From: Drosophila miranda
Taxonomy: Eukaryota > Arthropoda > Insecta > Diptera > Drosophilidae
Reading direction: 5' to 3'
Length of the DNA stretch: 64,000 nt
NCBI RefSeq assembly: GCF_003369915.1
Contig: NC_046674.1
Location: forward strand, 9,114,001 to 9,178,000
Both the position numbers and the translations under genes were made by a program. Each line of letters starts with the position of its first letter. Positions within the stretch are counted from its first letter, which is position 1. The notes beneath the pieces are model-generated. The model saw only the letters and a list, made by a program, of their open reading frames with translations. It had not been told where the DNA came from and searched no databases. This document shows positions 22,999 to 36,064 of the stretch, piece by piece.

Positions 22999-25900
22999 TT
23001 ACTTTCCCCTGTAGATCTCGATGATGCGATCCTGATCGACGTACTCGAAGATATGTGGGGCATCCATGAGAATGCCAACCGTGCCGGCCGTTGTCACAAT
23101 AAAGAAGATGTACAACTGCAGGCGATCGATCACCATGGCCACGTACTTCCAATCCTCGCGGGTCTACACCATAGGTAGAAGATATTAAATGTACACCGAT
23201 GCTGCACACACTCTGGCTGGCTCACACTCACCTGTATGTAGAGATCCTCGTTGCGCAAATGTTCGGCTATGAACTCAACCGCCTCGGTGGCCTTGCTCGC
23301 CTCGGGCGAGAGCAGAATGGAGTCGGAGGACTCGCTCTCGCGACGGCAGCCGTCGCCTAGGCCCAGCTCGGCACCGCTGTTGACCTTCCGGTTGATCTTG
23401 CAGTTCGGATGATGCAAGTCGGACAGCTCCATGACCTCCATTTTGGACTGCTTGCCACCGATGGCGCTGATATGCTTGGGCAGCTCTGCCGGCGAGCCGT
23501 ACGAGGGATGCGGGTGTGCGGGCATGCTCATGCCCGGCATTTCCATCATCCAGCGGAGGCGGGTCTTCCTCGGACGCTTCATGAACAGCAGCGCCGGCAG
23601 ATAGTGCAGAAACACCGAGCGTATGTACATGGGCATGCGGTGGGTGCGCGGACCGCGGAAGTTCCAGTTGATGATGATCACCGTCACCAGAATGGAGACC
23701 GTGTTCATGATGAAGGTGAACAGCAGATACTTGGCGATCAGTGGCAGCACCAGCGATGTGGGCGGCAGAATTTTCGACACGAGCAACAGGAACACAACCA
23801 GTGACAGGAGAATACTAATGCCAAGGGTTACCTGGGAAGGGAAGGAAAGGAATGGGGAAGTATCCAGATCAATATCCAGCACAGAGGGACTTTTCGCCCG
23901 TGAACCAACCTTTTCGCCCGCCTCGGCTGGCAGATAGAAGACCAGCACACAGAGGAAGGAAATCAGCACCGTGGGCAGGATCAAATTGACCGTGTAGAAG
24001 AGGGTCTTGCGCCGAATGATGATATAGAAGGTGATGTCCGTCTCGGTGGGATGGGTGCTGTCCCCGTCGTAGACATTGAGGTACGCGGGCACCTCGATGA
24101 TGTCCCAGGTGCCCGACTTCCAGTAATCGGATAGATCGACAAAGTTCTTGTTGTTGTAGAGGGCCAGCGACACCTGGTCGCCGTTGAAGGTCCACGAGCC
24201 GAACTTCATGATGCAGGTCTGCTGGTCGAAGGGGAAGTAGGTGACATCGATGGTGCAGGAGCTCTGGTAGATGGCCGGCGGCACCCACAGCACCTCGCCA
24301 GTGGGATAGATGAGCACGTTGGACTTGTAGCGGACCTCGTAGTTGCCATCGGCGCTGTCGTGGGGTAGGGAATAAATGTAAATGTTAGTCTTCGGTTATA
24401 TGGAAGTACGAGAAAGGTCGCCGCAAAGCTGTGGATTACTTTCGCCTACTACTTTTTTTTCTTTTCTTTTCTCATTTTTTTTTTTTCTTTTCTTTATTTG
24501 GTTGGTTAGTGTACAGAGTTGAGCGAGAGAGAGACAGAGAGAGAGAGAGAGTCTGGAGTACTAGTAACATACGTTTTATAATGGCCATTTACTCACTTAT
24601 TGAAGAGCACAATGTCCGGCTTCCAAACCTTGTCGGGGGGCAGACGGAGCACCCCGATGCCGCCGTAGTCGGCCTCATCCCACTGCAGCTGGTAGTCGTA
24701 CCAAACCAAACGTAACCAAACGTTTGATTTCATAATTTGATTTTTCTCATTCTTGATTCGGTTCGGTACGGTTCGGTTCGGGAATTCGTTTGTATTTTCG
24801 GTTTTTGATTGTGGTGATATCATGGTTGATGGTGGTTTTTGGTGGTTTTTGGTGGTTTTTGGTTGAGTGGTGGTTACGTGAGAGATAACGGTACGAGGAC
24901 GAGTACGAGTACGAGTACGATTACGATAACGATTTGTATTGGAGATTCGAAACGAATCGAAATCGAATCGAGTTTTTGGTTGGTTTTGAGAGAGAGAGAG
25001 AGTGGGCGGGAAGGGATAGTTAAGACAATTATTTCGCATTTGGTTAACTCTTAGTTTTGTTAGTTAGTTGGTTAGTTTTGTTTGCTTGTTTAATCTTAGT
25101 TCTTTAGGGTTAGTATTCGTATTAGTATTTGGCTTGTAACTGTATTTCTTCAGCACTACGAAACATACACAAAGACAATGTCAAAGTCAAGGCAACGGTG
25201 TACGTAATTATTTACAAAGCATAAAATAAATTTTCAAAAAACAAAACTCATAAACTTTGGGATGCTTCCACGACGGCCATACCATGCCAGGCCCATTAAC
25301 TTAAACATGGGCGTGGCTGGGCGGGTTGTTTGCTTGTGTTGGTGTTTGTGTGTGGGTGTGTGTCGGTGTGTGTGTGGCGTTAACGAAACTAAAGAACTTC
25401 TTGTTTAAAATACATTTACACTCTACTAATGTTAGTTTTTTTTTGTTATTTTTTTTTTATAGATATATTCTTATTATTTTATGGTTTTTTTGTTTTGTTT
25501 TTTGTTTTTGGCAAATTTGATTTTTGTGAACACTTACGACATTGATTAGCTGTACGAACGCCAAACCAAATCTTACTCCAACTTTTTGTGTCATATTCTG
25601 TACGGGTCGTATGAGTTTATTGTAGCCTCGAAAGAGGTCACGCACCAGGCGCTCTTCATCTTCGGATGCACTGACTAAAAAAACACAAAAACAAAAGAGA
25701 ACCGAGGGGAATCCAAAACAAATAGTCAACGAAAGGCGGTTAACGAAACAGATTTGCCAGAAATCGGGGGAGAGAAAGATATAGACAGAGAATAAATAAT
25801 AAATCAAAAATGAAATCAAAGATTTAACGAAAATCAGGAGAGTACAGAGAAACGAAAGAAACGGAACGGATGAGCAAAGTTGTTGTATTTTTTGTTTTTA

Positions 25901-28473
25901 GTTTTCTTGGTTTTTTTTTTGTTTAAATTTAATTTTTCATTTTTGAAAGGGGCTTAGGATGATTATAGCTTAGACAGAGATAGAGTTAGGCAGAGAGACA
26001 GAGAGAGAGAGAGACAATGTGAGAAGGAGAGAGCGAGAGAGACTGAGAGAGCGAGAGAGAGACAGATAGTACAGAGACAGAGAGACAGAGAGACAGAGAG
26101 AGAGAGAGAGACATTTCACCGATTCTTCATCATCTTCTTCTTTAGCAACTTGGAATTTTTGGAATTTTGATTTTGGAAAAAGTTAAACAAAAATGGACGA
26201 GACATGAGTACCGCTTATTTTTTGTTTGGTTTTTGGTGGTGGTTGGGTGGTGGTGCTGCAAGTGTGGCATGTTGCTGTTGCTGTTGTTGTGGCTGTGGTT
26301 GTTGTTGTGATGGTTCTTGGCCTACGTTGCATATACGCCGCATTCGGAGGCACTTCCATTAAACAAGAACTATGCGAGGGTGTCCTCCCCCACATAGTGG
26401 CTGCTTTAATGCAAATGCCTCTCGCTTTTGGTGGTTCTTACAGTCCTAGAGTCCTAAATTGTACTACGATAACAGGATAACACGATAACACAGCTAGCGA
26501 TAACGATATCAACAAGGTGCTTAACGATGTGCAACACTTATACTTGGGTCCCCGCCCCCTTTAGAGACTTAAGAGATCCTAAGGACCTAGCAGGGGATTC
26601 CCTTTCTAACTAAAGTGGGAAAGAGACGTCTATATTCCGGTAATCCGTTGTTTTCCTTCTTCTTTTTTTTGTCTTCGCCGACAGCTGAGTAAAGTTTATC
26701 CTCAAACTTTATCCGAAAGCTTTGTGTCCTTGAGATAGAGAGAGAGAGAGCGGAAAGCTCTTTTTGGGATGCTGGCTGCTGGCTGCTGGCTGGCTCTCAC
26801 ACTTCTCGCCTGCGTGTGTGTGTGACCGGGTTATCCTTGCCGCCTGCCTGTGTGCGTGAGCGTGTGCGTGTATATATGTGGAGCACACGTGTGTCTACTG
26901 CCGTGTGAGTGAGTGGAGTTGTTTTTTTTCTTGCTGTTGTTGTTGAAACTCCTTTCTGGAGTTGCACTTTACGGCTAGGTGAATGGGTGGGGGGGGGGGG
27001 GGGGGGGGGGTAGGGCGGTCTGATGGGGGTGGCTGGATGTTCATACCGATACTATGTATATGATTTTATGTGGGTGCGTAGTGTGTGTGTGCGTATGTGT
27101 GTGTGTTGAGTGGGTGTTTGTGTGTATATGTACTATATTCATTATATACCAAAAAGAGAGCTCTAGACACTAAGTACGCCTCGTTTTCAGGGTTCTATTG
27201 CGAGTTCTACTTCTTTTTTAGCCTAACGAGTAGTATACCTTTTTTCTTGGACTGCTCAGAAGAGAAGGAGTATGAATTAAGATTCGGCAGTTGATACAGA
27301 AATCTTCATATATATATATATATATATACATATATAGATAGTATATATATTGTTTGTTGTATATATGCATTTCATTAACTGAAATCAGTAATTTTTTCTT
27401 GGTTAATATCGGTTAAGTTTTTGTTTTGTGGTTGATCTTTTTTTGGTTGTTGTTCATTTCAGTTGCGATTTCATCCTGCGGCTGTGGCTGTGTCCCTCAA
27501 GGACCTTGTGGTAGCCCTTAATACGGTGAATAGTCAGGGGGGTGGGATTAAGGGGGGACTTAGATGGATGGGCTTGGAGAAATGTATAATTACAAAAGGC
27601 AGAAATAGCTAAGGAGGATATAGTACTTATATATAGACAGAGACAGAGAGAGAGAGAGGCAGAGAGAGGCAGAGAGAGACAGAGAGAGAGAGAGGCAGAG
27701 GGAGTACGGATATATAGGTGTACTGAAAGTGAATAGTTTTTTATAGTCTTGGCTATATATAGTAGGGTACAGAAGTTTACAGTTGTCGAGCATTATACGG
27801 AGAGAGAGAGAGAAAGGGAGAGCAAGAGCAAGAGCAGGAGAGACAAAGACAGAGAGAGAGCAGAGATATGCAGTTCTATAGAAGAAGATCTATTCTTAAG
27901 GGGCAGCACTCAACTGCTTTCTTGTGCGGGTGGTGGTGGTGGGTGTGCTACTAAGGAGAGTTCTACGATAGATTATATGGAATATATATATACTATATAG
28001 TTTGATATAGAGTTAGTTAATGACTAGCGCAGTTTTGTGAGTTTGTTTATAATTTTCTCGTATTTTTTTTTCGTAGGCAGCGCTGCAGCAGCGTCGCTTT
28101 GGCAGTTTCTCCAAGTCTCATTTGTATTCATTTTGTCGGGGATCTATTCTCAGGCATTCTCAGGCGTTCGATGGTTCGTGTGGCGGTTTCTGTTATTCTT
28201 TTTTCTGTTTTCTGGTCTCTGGCTGTTGTTTCTGGTGGTTCTGGTTCTGGTTCTTGGTTGGTTGTGGGGTTGTGGTGTTGAGAGGCTGAGATGTACAATA
28301 AGGGAGCAGCGGTCCGCGGCATGAGGCTGGCGGTGGCAGTGGCGGTGGTGGTGGTGGTTGGTTGTTGGCCAAAATGAGAGCTTGGAGAACTTGTTAAGGC
28401 GGCGCTGCCAGCGCAAGTTTGTTAAATTTAAGAAAAAAATCAAATCATTGCTGTAAAAATTTGTTAGCTAGCT

Positions 28474-28505
<32 letters not shown>

Positions 28506-28752
28506 TAGTTTTTCTTTTGTTTTTTTGCGGAAGGGGTTGGATTTTATAGAAACGGTTAGCAGAGTTTTAACAGAGTTTTTCCTTTGGCCTTTTTCGCGAG
28601 TTTTTCATTACATAACAGGGCCCCAGCCCGGAAATTGGGGCAGAGTTGGCGCCGCCCCCTCTCGGCCCCGCAACGTACGTACCTGCGGCAATGGCCAGGA
28701 GCCCCAGGATGCCGTAGAGCAGCCATGATCTGCTTTTGCTGGTGCAATCCAT
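22999..28752 (-). CDS. nAChRbeta1: Nicotinic acetylcholine receptor beta1 subunit (ARD)
   Basis: Six coding exons on the minus strand: 28752-28683, 25674-25538, 24751-24597, 24354-23910, 23831-23232 and 23163-22999, giving 523 aa. It is a pentameric ligand-gated cation channel subunit of central synapses. Seen: signal peptide (1-~23); Cys loop C154 to C168 with 13 residues between; WxPD-type loop-A segment [14 protein letters not shown]1 starting [11 protein letters not shown]; gate segment GEK then M2 [19 protein letters not shown]3; a long intracellular loop with [15 protein letters not shown]4 in the last exon; C-terminal IEIYRGK. Loop C lacks the vicinal Cys pair, as expected for a non-alpha subunit. 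The sequence agrees with D. melanogaster ARD almost throughout, and the exon 1 signal region differs most. The family is a known A-to-I editing target in flies; editing cannot be seen from DNA. Confidence 0.96.
23832..23909 (-). other. In-frame, stop-free intron of nAChRbeta1 at the M1-M2 junction
   Basis: This 78-nt intron (donor GTTGGT, acceptor TTCCCAG) separates K269 from V270. It is a multiple of three and contains no stop in the reading frame. Retention would insert 26 residues directly before M2. The weak donor makes occasional retention conceivable. Confidence 0.8.
25976..26112. repeat. GA-rich microsatellite in intron 1
   Basis: An interrupted (GA)n/(GACA)n tract of about 135 nt, purine-rich on the plus strand. 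Confidence 0.85.
26989..27010 (+). repeat. G22 homopolymer in intron 1
   Basis: Twenty-two consecutive G on the plus strand (C on the transcript strand), flanked by further G triplets (26985-26987, 27012-27014). Length is likely to vary between alleles and reads. Confidence 0.85.
27640..27870. repeat. Second GA-rich tract in intron 1
   Basis: Interrupted GA, GACA and GAGCAA repeats in two blocks (27640-27702, 27797-27870) separated by ordinary AT-rich sequence. Confidence 0.8.
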
Positions 28753-31700
28753 GGTAATCCGCTTTTCCGCTTTTCCTGCACTTACAACTGCAACCAGGAC
28801 ATGACTGATGCTGGATGGATGAATGGAGTCCACGCCCCGAACTGCAGACACACAAAGAACAGCAGCCTTAGAGCTGGTGGAACTCTTCTTTGAAAAGGTT
28901 ATGCACTTCACCTTTAGGCCAGAGCTGAGCGCTTTGATTATCTATTAATTAATGGACCAATTTTCACAAGGCTTTTCCGAATTTTCCTCAAGAGCTCTGC
29001 GCTGCTCTGACTGGAGCAGGTCCGGTTGGGTGCGGATTAAGAACTCTACTTCGGGATTCTGGATAAAAATCAATGGGCCTGCGACTGTGAGGCGCGCAGC
29101 AGCCGAATGGCAGGGCCACGGCGCAGGCGTCGACTCGGATGCTGAAATTCCGGATAAAAGAGAGCACCCAAAATCAAAATCAGCACCCTCTCCCTTATCC
29201 AAGGGGTGGCTGCTCTCTCTCTCTCTCTCGCTGGCTATCTCCGTCCCGTCCTCTCCCTTTGTTAGTTTGTAAACAAAGGCCGCAACAGCTGTTGGATGCT
29301 GACATGTGCTCTGACCCGACAGGGATGCCACCCGCCCTCAAAAAAGAAGTTCCGCCACAGTGCCTGCGAAAAGTACACTGTACTTTGTATGGCTTCCGCC
29401 ATCGGATCTGTGTGTTCCTAATTGTGTTATAAACTTGGATATTAAATTAATTATGGCACAACACTTGAGCCTATAAATTAAGCAAACAACAAAAACACAC
29501 ACACACACACAAGCAACGCCTCAAAAGGTCATGTGGGCGTGGCGCTTAATTTGTTATTTCATAGTTGTTGTTGTAGTTGTTTTTTCTATGATATGTTGCG
29601 CCTAATTACTGACGAATATCATTAGCAGGCCGCAGTTCCTCATGGCGCCTGAATGATTCAAATAGAATGCACAAAAGGTTAAGGGAATTACATCATTAAC
29701 AAGCTTAAGGTTTACTCTGGGATTCAGGGAGGAAGCCAAACAGTTCATGTTCGATGGCATTGGTCACAGTTTGGAAACTTTGGCTATTCTTTCGTGACTC
29801 TGGAACTGTCAGCACTTGTCCGTCCGGCAGCCTTAATTACACAAATTACAATATTACGCAGTCCGTTTGAAGGCAGCACTTCCGTGTAACGATTTGAATA
29901 GTTTTCATGGATAGAGGAGGCGGCGGAGACCCAAAGCAAACGCTTAAAGATTCTTGCCACAATGGTAAAGGCAGTGGAAAAAGATATAGATACAGCCAAA
30001 AGGAAAACATTATGCATGCCATATAAAGCTTCGCGCTAGACGTTTGGTAATGAAAGCATATTTTTGCATTGCTGATGCAAAAGTTACCTTTTGCCTGCCT
30101 GATGATGGTGACGACGACGATGGCGATGGCGATGGCGATGGTGATGATGATGATGATGATGTTGATGATTTTCATGTGCGCATGACAGCGCAATACAATG
30201 CAAGCGAAAGACCCAGGCCACGAACGTGCAAAAGTTATGAGACATCATGTGGCAGTGCGACTGGCGTCAGCAAAAAAACACTGTAAGGTCGCTGCCTCAC
30301 AGCGCATAAAAAGCAGCATTTTGAAGCCTTTGTGTCGGTGTCGGAGTCGGAGTCGGAGTCGTCGCAAGCCGGGGCTGCCGCAATTTGGGTGCCATTTTGG
30401 TGTCACCAAAGCGGCATCCACATGCAGCCAGCAGCCAGCAGCCACCTCATCATCGCCAGCTCCTACAGCTGTAAGTATTTCTCCTATTTTTTGCAGTTCG
30501 GCTAGCGATAAAATCAATGGCAAACGCCAACGCAAATTACATCAAATTAATTTCTGTATTTTCATAAATTATTTTGGCTGCATTCAATTGAAACACTTTT
30601 GGCCGGGTCGCCGTCGCAGCCGCCGCCCTCAAGGTCGCCTCTCAGCCGCGAAACGTGCCCGAGATGGACCCTCAGCGATGGCCTAGATGCCTGGTAGTTG
30701 AGCGGAGAAATCTCTTTTCATAACTATTGCCCCACTGGGCGGGGCATGTTGAGGCATTTTAATATTTTGGGGATGTTTTGGAATGTGAATTTTCTGCGAT
30801 TCAATTAGTTGTGTGTTTGTGTTTTGCTTAGCAGCGTTTTTAAACTGCAATTAATCATAAATGAGCAAAGGCGGAATCCATAAAGGCGTCACGGCACATT
30901 GTATGCAAAATTGTGTGCGAAAAATATAATTTAATATCATAAACATTTGGATTGTCTGCTCTGGCGAGTTCTTTTGTTTCTGGTGTTTGCATGTTTGTTT
31001 TCTCAGGTGTACGCCATAGCCAAATAAATTAATTAGTCAAAGCAATTTTTGACACCAGCTACTGGCTGGTGGCTTCTGGCTGGTGGTTCCGTGTTAATTT
31101 TTACACTCAAGAACCACCGAGAAGCGCTGGCCAAACGCCCAAAATGAGGCGTCAGCCCATCGAGAAAATTTCACAATTAGCAGAGTGGCTGTGCGGCTGT
31201 TGTTGTGGCTGTGGCAGTTGCACTGACTGGCAGTTGGGTAATATTAAAAGTCCTCAACCATATTAACACTTTGGGCAATGTTTTGCGGCACGCCGCAGTC
31301 GAAAATTTGTGTCAGCAGCAGCATCAGCAGCAGCAGCAGCAGCAGCCCCATGGCAGAAGCGGCCAACAGCGGCAGCAACCAACAAATGAAAATCATGCGG
31401 CAAAGCGCACGACCGACAAAAAACCGTCACAATAAATAAATCTCCAGCAAATCCATGACAAGCACAGCACACAAAAAACTGAACGGGCATGTCAATGGCT
31501 GGGGCATGGCATGCCATATCCATGGCCCATGAGGAAGTGCCCCGACAAGTGGCACAAGCCAAGATGGCGTTTCCTTATGCCCCCCACATGGGGCAGCATA
31601 AAATGAGACAGACGACAGCCAGACGCACGCCTCCCGCATCCCCTGCTAAACGGCACACAGTGGCACATCAGCCGAAAAGAGGTGGCAAAACTCATTTTCT

Positions 31701-32590
31701 GAGTGAGCAGCTGATAGAGGATTTTTAAGGCTTTCGAAAATGGAAACATTGAGACAATCGGACATCACTCTGCATCTTTCAGATCGAAAAAAAAGTAAAC
31801 TATCTATCGTATGATTCATGTTTGGTCTCTGTTTTAAGGTGTACTTATTGTTAACATTTTTCAATAAAGAAATTGGCTTTTTGGAAAGACTTCTAGAGAA
31901 ATCTTGATTCCTCAAACTATGAATTTTTTGTGTATATTTCAAAAATAATCCCCAGAGCCCACCTCGAAATTTTTTTTAATACTCTTCGAATATTTATTAG
32001 CCTTTATCTGTGCAACTACCGCAACAGAGCTATGGAGAGCGATCTGTGTGACGACCTCAAGAAGATACAAACAATAGACCAACATTTAAAATAAAAAAAA
32101 ATTTTTAGTTGATATCATATTTATAAAATCAAATTAAGTTACAAATTAAATATAAAATTATTATCTATAGGTAAATTGACCACGAACAAATTTGTATCTA
32201 AGCAAATTAAGCATGCACTGGCAACAGAGTTCAACTTTGACAATGCATTGTACAGCTTATAGACATCGTAGCACTGAGTTTTCGTGCAGACTGAATTTCG
32301 AAAGATTTTCCTTTCAAGTGCGGTTTATTGTATGAAGATGTCTTCATTTGTTCAGAAGTTATTAATTTAGCAAGCTGAAAGGCCGAAGGCCGAATGTGGC
32401 ATTCCTTGCATTTCGTAGAATGTAGATGTAAGAGTAATGTAGCAGTTTGAAGAATGTACGTAGAATGGATGTACGATTCATGTAGCTGTATGTAAAATGC
32501 ATGTCGAAGCTGAAATTGTTGCGTACTTTTGGGAGGCCGGGCAGAATTCATTAGGGGCGTTACTTTGAAACCAATTTTGGGGACAACCGT
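28753..32590. other. Region upstream of nAChRbeta1 and downstream of dyl
   Basis: It should contain the 5' UTR and promoter of nAChRbeta1, but I cannot place them. No coding gene is supported. Visible items are a GATGGC/GATGAT run (30102-30165), a GTCGGA hexamer run (30332-30361), CAG runs (31313-31345) and a cluster of ATGTA words at 32405-32505. Confidence 0.45.
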
Positions 32591-32593
32591 TTG

Positions 32594-32599
32594 TTTATT
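32594..32599 (-). terminator. Candidate poly(A) signal of dyl
   Basis: AATAAA on the minus strand, about 185 nt after the dyl stop codon. Confidence 0.5.
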
Positions 32600-32783
32600 T
32601 TACCATTTTTATTATCGAAATGATGCTTTTGCATTGGCGAAATCGAAACTTAAAATTATAACGAAAAACCTAAGAAAATACTACAAAAAAAACTTAATTT
32701 AATCTACAATCTAAGAGCGAACAGAACATGGTTGGACATAAACTATATACACAATCTTACGCTCAAAGCGAAAGCCAAGCAAA

Positions 32784-35352
32784 TCAATCGATTTGACCTT
32801 TGTGCGCTATGTAGGAGTCGTAGAGCGTCGACTCCTTGCGCCGCTTCAGCCGCGAGCAGGCAATGAATAGCGTCACCGTCAGCACACAAAGCAGGGCTGA
32901 GCCAGCGGCGGTCAGCGCTGAGAAGGTCGAGGTCTTCAGGCAGGTCTGGTGCGGCCCTGGGGGCTTTGTCTGGCGATGGGCATAGACATCATCGCCATCG
33001 TTTTCACCCTCCTGCAGCACGCGCAGCGACTGGAACAGGTTCACGTTCTCCGAGAGCGAAGTCTGCGTGGAGGGACTCTCCGTGGTGGCGGTGGCGGCGT
33101 CTCCATCGACGGACAATGGAGGGAGAGAGAGATTCGTGGCCGTCATGTTGGAGGTGTCGCGCTTAGTGACCGCCTTCAGGTTGCGCCAATGACAGGGCTG
33201 ACTCTGCAAGGGATCAGATCAGCAATGAGCCATCTTCTGGATATAGTCTGACATCCAACTTACCGGACAACGTCCGTGGCACATGCGGACGTCACACTCA
33301 ATGTAGAGGGCTGGGGAGCCAGTGAACCGAAAGGTTTTCATGTACGCATACACCTGTGTCTCGTAGACGCCCGCATCGGACCAGGAGCCCCTGAAGCGTG
33401 AGATGAGCTTGTCATCTACCGGACAGCCATGCTGATCGATGAGCTGTATCCGCTTGTTGGCGCCATTGTGTGCGTAGCAATCGTTGACCACAATGTCAAA
33501 GCCATCTGTGGATCGATCGCACGATAACCATTGAGCCATGATATATTCGCACTTGATATGGACTCTAAATACTCACCGTACTTGCTCCTCATGTAGATGA
33601 TCAGGGTCAGGGGATCGCCCACTCGCACCGGCCCCGTCACGCGGGGTCCACCAATGCCGTAGCCATTCTGGATTTCCATATAGCATTCGGGTGGACTCAG
33701 TGTGAAGACCACAGGATTGCCAGTGGCCACCCTGGGGGAGCGGAGAAAATCAGTTTAGAATTTCACGGAGGGTGAATGGATCTACGTACTCCACATCTAG
33801 AAAGGGAAACGTCACCGTCTTCCAGAAGTCGTAGCCATACTCGCACGTGACCTTAAAGTGCTCATCGTACTCCTCCTCAATCAGTGGATTATATTGTACC
33901 GTCACCGTGTTCCACATAAAGTTCTAATTGGAAAATAAAGAATGTGATTTATAAATGGTTTTCCTTTCAAGTAAAGGTGCGTACTGTTGGATTCTTGCGA
34001 CTCTCCTCCTGCAGGGAGTTCTTGCCCAGTGTGCCACAACGATTCAATTGAATGTAGAACTCGTAATAGTCCCGACCCGAGCCATTGATGTACATGCAGT
34101 CCGGATCGTAGGCATAGCCCGCAGAGTAGAGCAGTCCACTGAAGGAGCCATTAAAGCCAATGCGTATTTTCATGTAGTCGTCCTGGCACTCCGCTTCAAT
34201 GTCTATTTGGAGGAAGAGCAGAAACTAAGGGAGGATCTTAACCACTAAAAGGAGGGCGACTTCAACTTACGTTGCACTCTAGTGCTGTTGTGGAGAAACT
34301 GATGACCCGCGTATTCCTGATCCCAGTACTCCTCGTGCCATTTGTTGCCCTCATAGGGCGGCGCATGATAGCCGGCACTTCCTGTCGGAGCTCCACTAGA
34401 ATCTACGCCCGTGGACCCATAGTCCAGGTGAACAGGATGTCCAATGCGATGCGGTATATAGCCAGAGGAGTCCGGTACATGGTCGGGCACATCATGATGC
34501 AGCTTGTTGCGCTCCACGGCGACGCTGCTGCGGTTGCGGACGTCCTTGGGGAACTTTTTGGGGCCGGCCAGGCCGGCGCGCTTGGACAGCTTCGAGGCCT
34601 GTGTGGTGGGTCCCGAAATATACGATTTGGAGGAGATGCCCACCAGCTCCTGCTGCGCCTCCGCTCCAGTGGCCAGAGGGCGAGTCCCAGTCGCTGTTCT
34701 GGACGTTGGAGTCGTGGTCTGAATGCGGCCCTTGAAGCTGCGTAGAGGTGGCGCCACCGTGTGTGGAGGAGCCGATGTGGTGGTGGCCACTGCAGCCGTT
34801 TTGCTCACCACCGAGTAGTCTGTACTCTGTTCCAGGCCGCTGATGGGTTGCTGCAAGAAAGAAGTGCCCAAGAGAGAGAAGTGCGTCAGGCCGGGCACGT
34901 GGGGCGTATACGCAATGCGATAAATCACTCGGCTCGAGTTTGTGTCCCAAGTCTTTGGTTTTTATGAGCCCCGCACAACGAAAAGTGCTGCATCAGCAGA
35001 AGAGGCTAGGCAACAGCCACAAAGCCACATAATTTTTGGCCAGGCAGACAAAGCCTCTCTTCCGCTCGCAGTCGGTCGATACGCAATCTGCATTAGAGCA
35101 GAGAGCATATCCGTTAGACAGGCGGGCCAGCGATTGGCCAACGATTGGTTACGGTTCATGTGGCCTAATCAGGAAGTTCATTCTAAGAACTGTTAAATAG
35201 ATTAGATTCCCCATCTAGGCTTGGGCAATGCCCCTCCGACTTGGGCAACAAACCGAGCGAACAGGTGAAAGGTTCCTTACCTGCACTTCAATCAGCAGCA
35301 GCAGCCAGAGCCCCAACAGCAGCGGTTGCATCGGCAATCTGCACATCTTCAT
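32784..35352 (-). CDS. dyl: Zona pellucida domain membrane protein, dusky-like
   Basis: Seven coding exons on the minus strand: 35352-35281, 34850-34271, 34202-33985, 33923-33790, 33731-33577, 33505-33264 and 33203-32784, giving 606 aa. Signal peptide with MQPLLLGLWLLLL (1-24). A low-complexity Thr/Pro/Ser region follows (25-217). The ZP domain begins near 218 (HIEAECQDDYMKIRIGF) and has the miniature/dusky-type block DPDCMYINGSGRDYYEFYIQ, with paired Cys through CHGRCP (~467). A KAVTKR dibasic site lies near 482. One membrane helix spans about 560-583 and is followed by RLKRRK and a short tail. Family members organise the apical membrane-cuticle interface; dyl acts in bristle and denticle chitin deposition and responds to shavenbaby. 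Choice of dyl over dusky or miniature rests on the 64A-B neighbourhood and my recollection of the sequence. Confidence 0.85.
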
Positions 35353-35367
35353 GTCCGTTGATCAACT
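35353..35367 (-). other. Likely 5' UTR splice acceptor of dyl
   Basis: Thirteen bases before the dyl ATG a pyrimidine-rich tract ends in TTTTGCAG (AG at 35367-35366, minus strand). The start codon would therefore open a second exon. An upstream non-coding exon somewhere between 35.4 and 39 kb is predicted but not located. A TATAAAG word on the minus strand near 38115 is one possible promoter. Confidence 0.5.
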
Positions 35368-36034
35368 GCAAAATCAGAATCGGAAAAGAAATAGGAATAG
35401 GAATCGGAATAGAAATAGAAATAGGAATCATAATCATAATCATCGTCATGGTTGCTGCATGGTTGATGCTGACCTTGCTAGTGGTCACTCAAGTGTTGTG
35501 TGTTGTGTGTGTCTTGCCGGTGTTACACCAAATGCGTAGAGGCAGGAAGGAAGTTTGTGGTTCATAAATTAATTGTGGCCAATGTTTCAGATGAGTGTTG
35601 CACGAGCAAGAAAATCTTACAGAACGCCCATACTCAAATGCTCTTTTTATGGCCTTTTGAATTGAATCTTTGGATTGTCTAAGATGGCAAGAAGCGCTGC
35701 CCTTCTGTATACACTGTGGATTCGTTTCTATTTAGATTGCCTTTTATCTGTGCCTTGGCTTCTGTCTGAAAAGAGCCCGGACTTGCTGCTGTGTTAGGGT
35801 ATAGCTTTGCTATCAATGTCGCTGGAACTATAGTTCCACCAGAACAATGACATCTCCTCTGTCTCTTTTCCCCTCCATCTCCCGCCTGTGAGGTGTATCT
35901 GCGTATCTGTATCTGCGTTCTCTGTCTGTCAGGCGTTAAGGTCAAAGGCATAAAACTGTCATCCGTTTAATTATGAAGAAGAACCCCCGACTAGAAGACT
36001 TTGCTTAAACTTGGATTACATTTTAATGAATGAT

Positions 36035-36064
36035 GTACATTGTACATTGTACATTGTACATTGA
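36035..36064. repeat. TGTACATT tandem repeat
   Basis: About four exact copies of an 8-bp unit, each containing the palindrome TGTACA. Confidence 0.85.

Larger units (their letters stand above)
25675..28682 (-). other. Large intron 1 of nAChRbeta1
   Basis: Three kilobases between the signal-peptide exon and exon 2, bounded by GTACGT and a T-rich TTTTTTTAG acceptor. No ORF inside is supported. It is rich in simple sequence: GA tracts (CT in the transcript), a G22 run, TG tracts and TA tracts. GA tracts in flies can bind GAGA factor or CLAMP; occupancy is not shown. Confidence 0.8.
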
